This document shows, one piece after another, positions 10,227 to 10,469 of a DNA stretch of 10,469 nt. Below the pieces are notes generated by a model. The model made no database searches. It had not been told where the DNA came from and saw nothing but the letters and a program-made list of their open reading frames with translations. This DNA is from Baffinella frigidus (lineage: Eukaryota; Cryptophyceae; Cryptomonadales; Baffinellaceae): positions 199,880 to 210,348 of the forward strand of contig MU646625.1 of NCBI GenBank assembly GCA_026770585.1. The letters run 5' to 3'. The number at the start of each line of letters is the position of its first letter. The stretch's first letter is position 1. The position numbers and the translations under genes are program-made.

Positions 10227-10469
10227 GTCGGCAGGCACCTCCTACACCCTCCACACTCAACCATAAACCTCAAACCCGAATCCCTGAACCCTAAACCCTA
10301 CACCCTAAACCCTAAACCATAAACCCTAAACCCTACACCCTAAACCCTAAACCCTATAAACCCAAACCCCTAACATTAACCTAAACCCTGACCCCCAACC
10401 CGCAACCCTAATCCCCAAACCGTGAACCGCGAACCCGAAACCTTACACCATAAATCATGTCTCCTCAAT
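10227..10469 (+). repeat. CCCTAAA/CCCTACA tract, intron 17 running off the window
   Basis: From about 10241 the sequence is CCCTACA and CCCTAAA heptamers with CCCGAAA variants to the end. No stop codon or terminal exon of the gene is seen, so it continues to the right. Confidence 0.75.

Overview
This is eukaryotic nuclear DNA, probably from an alga or other protist. The coding signal is split into short GT-AG exons with GC-rich third positions. The sequence between exons is packed with heptamers of the CCCTAAA / CCCCAAA / CCCGAAA type, which resemble plant and algal telomere repeats. I cannot name the species. There is no bacterial operon structure, rRNA or tRNA that I can see, and no long ORF is a convincing gene: the longest ones read through repeats or lie antisense to exons.

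The main result is a split gene on the + strand that fills almost the whole window and is open at both ends. I reconstruct 17 exons: 68-171, 981-1057, 1504-1625, 1683-1748, 2011-2126, 3216-3330, 3468-3602, 4105-4204, 5193-5241, 5451-5523, 5959-6021, 6354-6461, 6558-6627, 7831-7934, 8644-8696, 9240-9309 and 10137-10226. Every exon follows an AG and precedes a GT. Every junction keeps the reading phase, and the joined frame (1515 nt, 505 codons) has no stop. The first part (exons 1-9) is mostly helical and polar or alanine-rich. The last part (exons 10-17) is strongly hydrophobic, with about six membrane segments. I do not recognise the family with confidence.

Most exons are accompanied by extra tandem copies: exon 2 (three usable copies plus a remnant), 6 (four), 8 (two), 9 (two), 11 (three), 13 (three), 14 (three), 16 (two), 17 (four), and fragments of 7. 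Copies of exons 9, 13 and 17 differ mainly at synonymous sites. Most duplicated exons have unequal phases at their two ends, so only one copy could be used per transcript without a frameshift.

Layout: 1-1057, exon 1, the exon-2 cluster and a 30-bp repeat that repeats the splice donor; 1058-2126, exons 3-5; 2127-3330, a long inverted repeat, a MITE-like element and the exon-6 cluster; 3331-5241, exons 7-9 with copies; 5242-6353, telomere-like introns around exons 10-11; 6354-7934, exons 12-14 with copies; 7935-9309, a G-rich repeat block, a possible alternative exon and exons 15-16; 9310-10469, MITE end fragments, the exon-17 cluster and a final telomere-like tract.

A MITE-like family of about 161 bp with 27-bp terminal inverted repeats is scattered through the introns, sometimes exactly at exon edges. 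Exons, introns and function are all inferred from sequence alone; transcript data would decide them.
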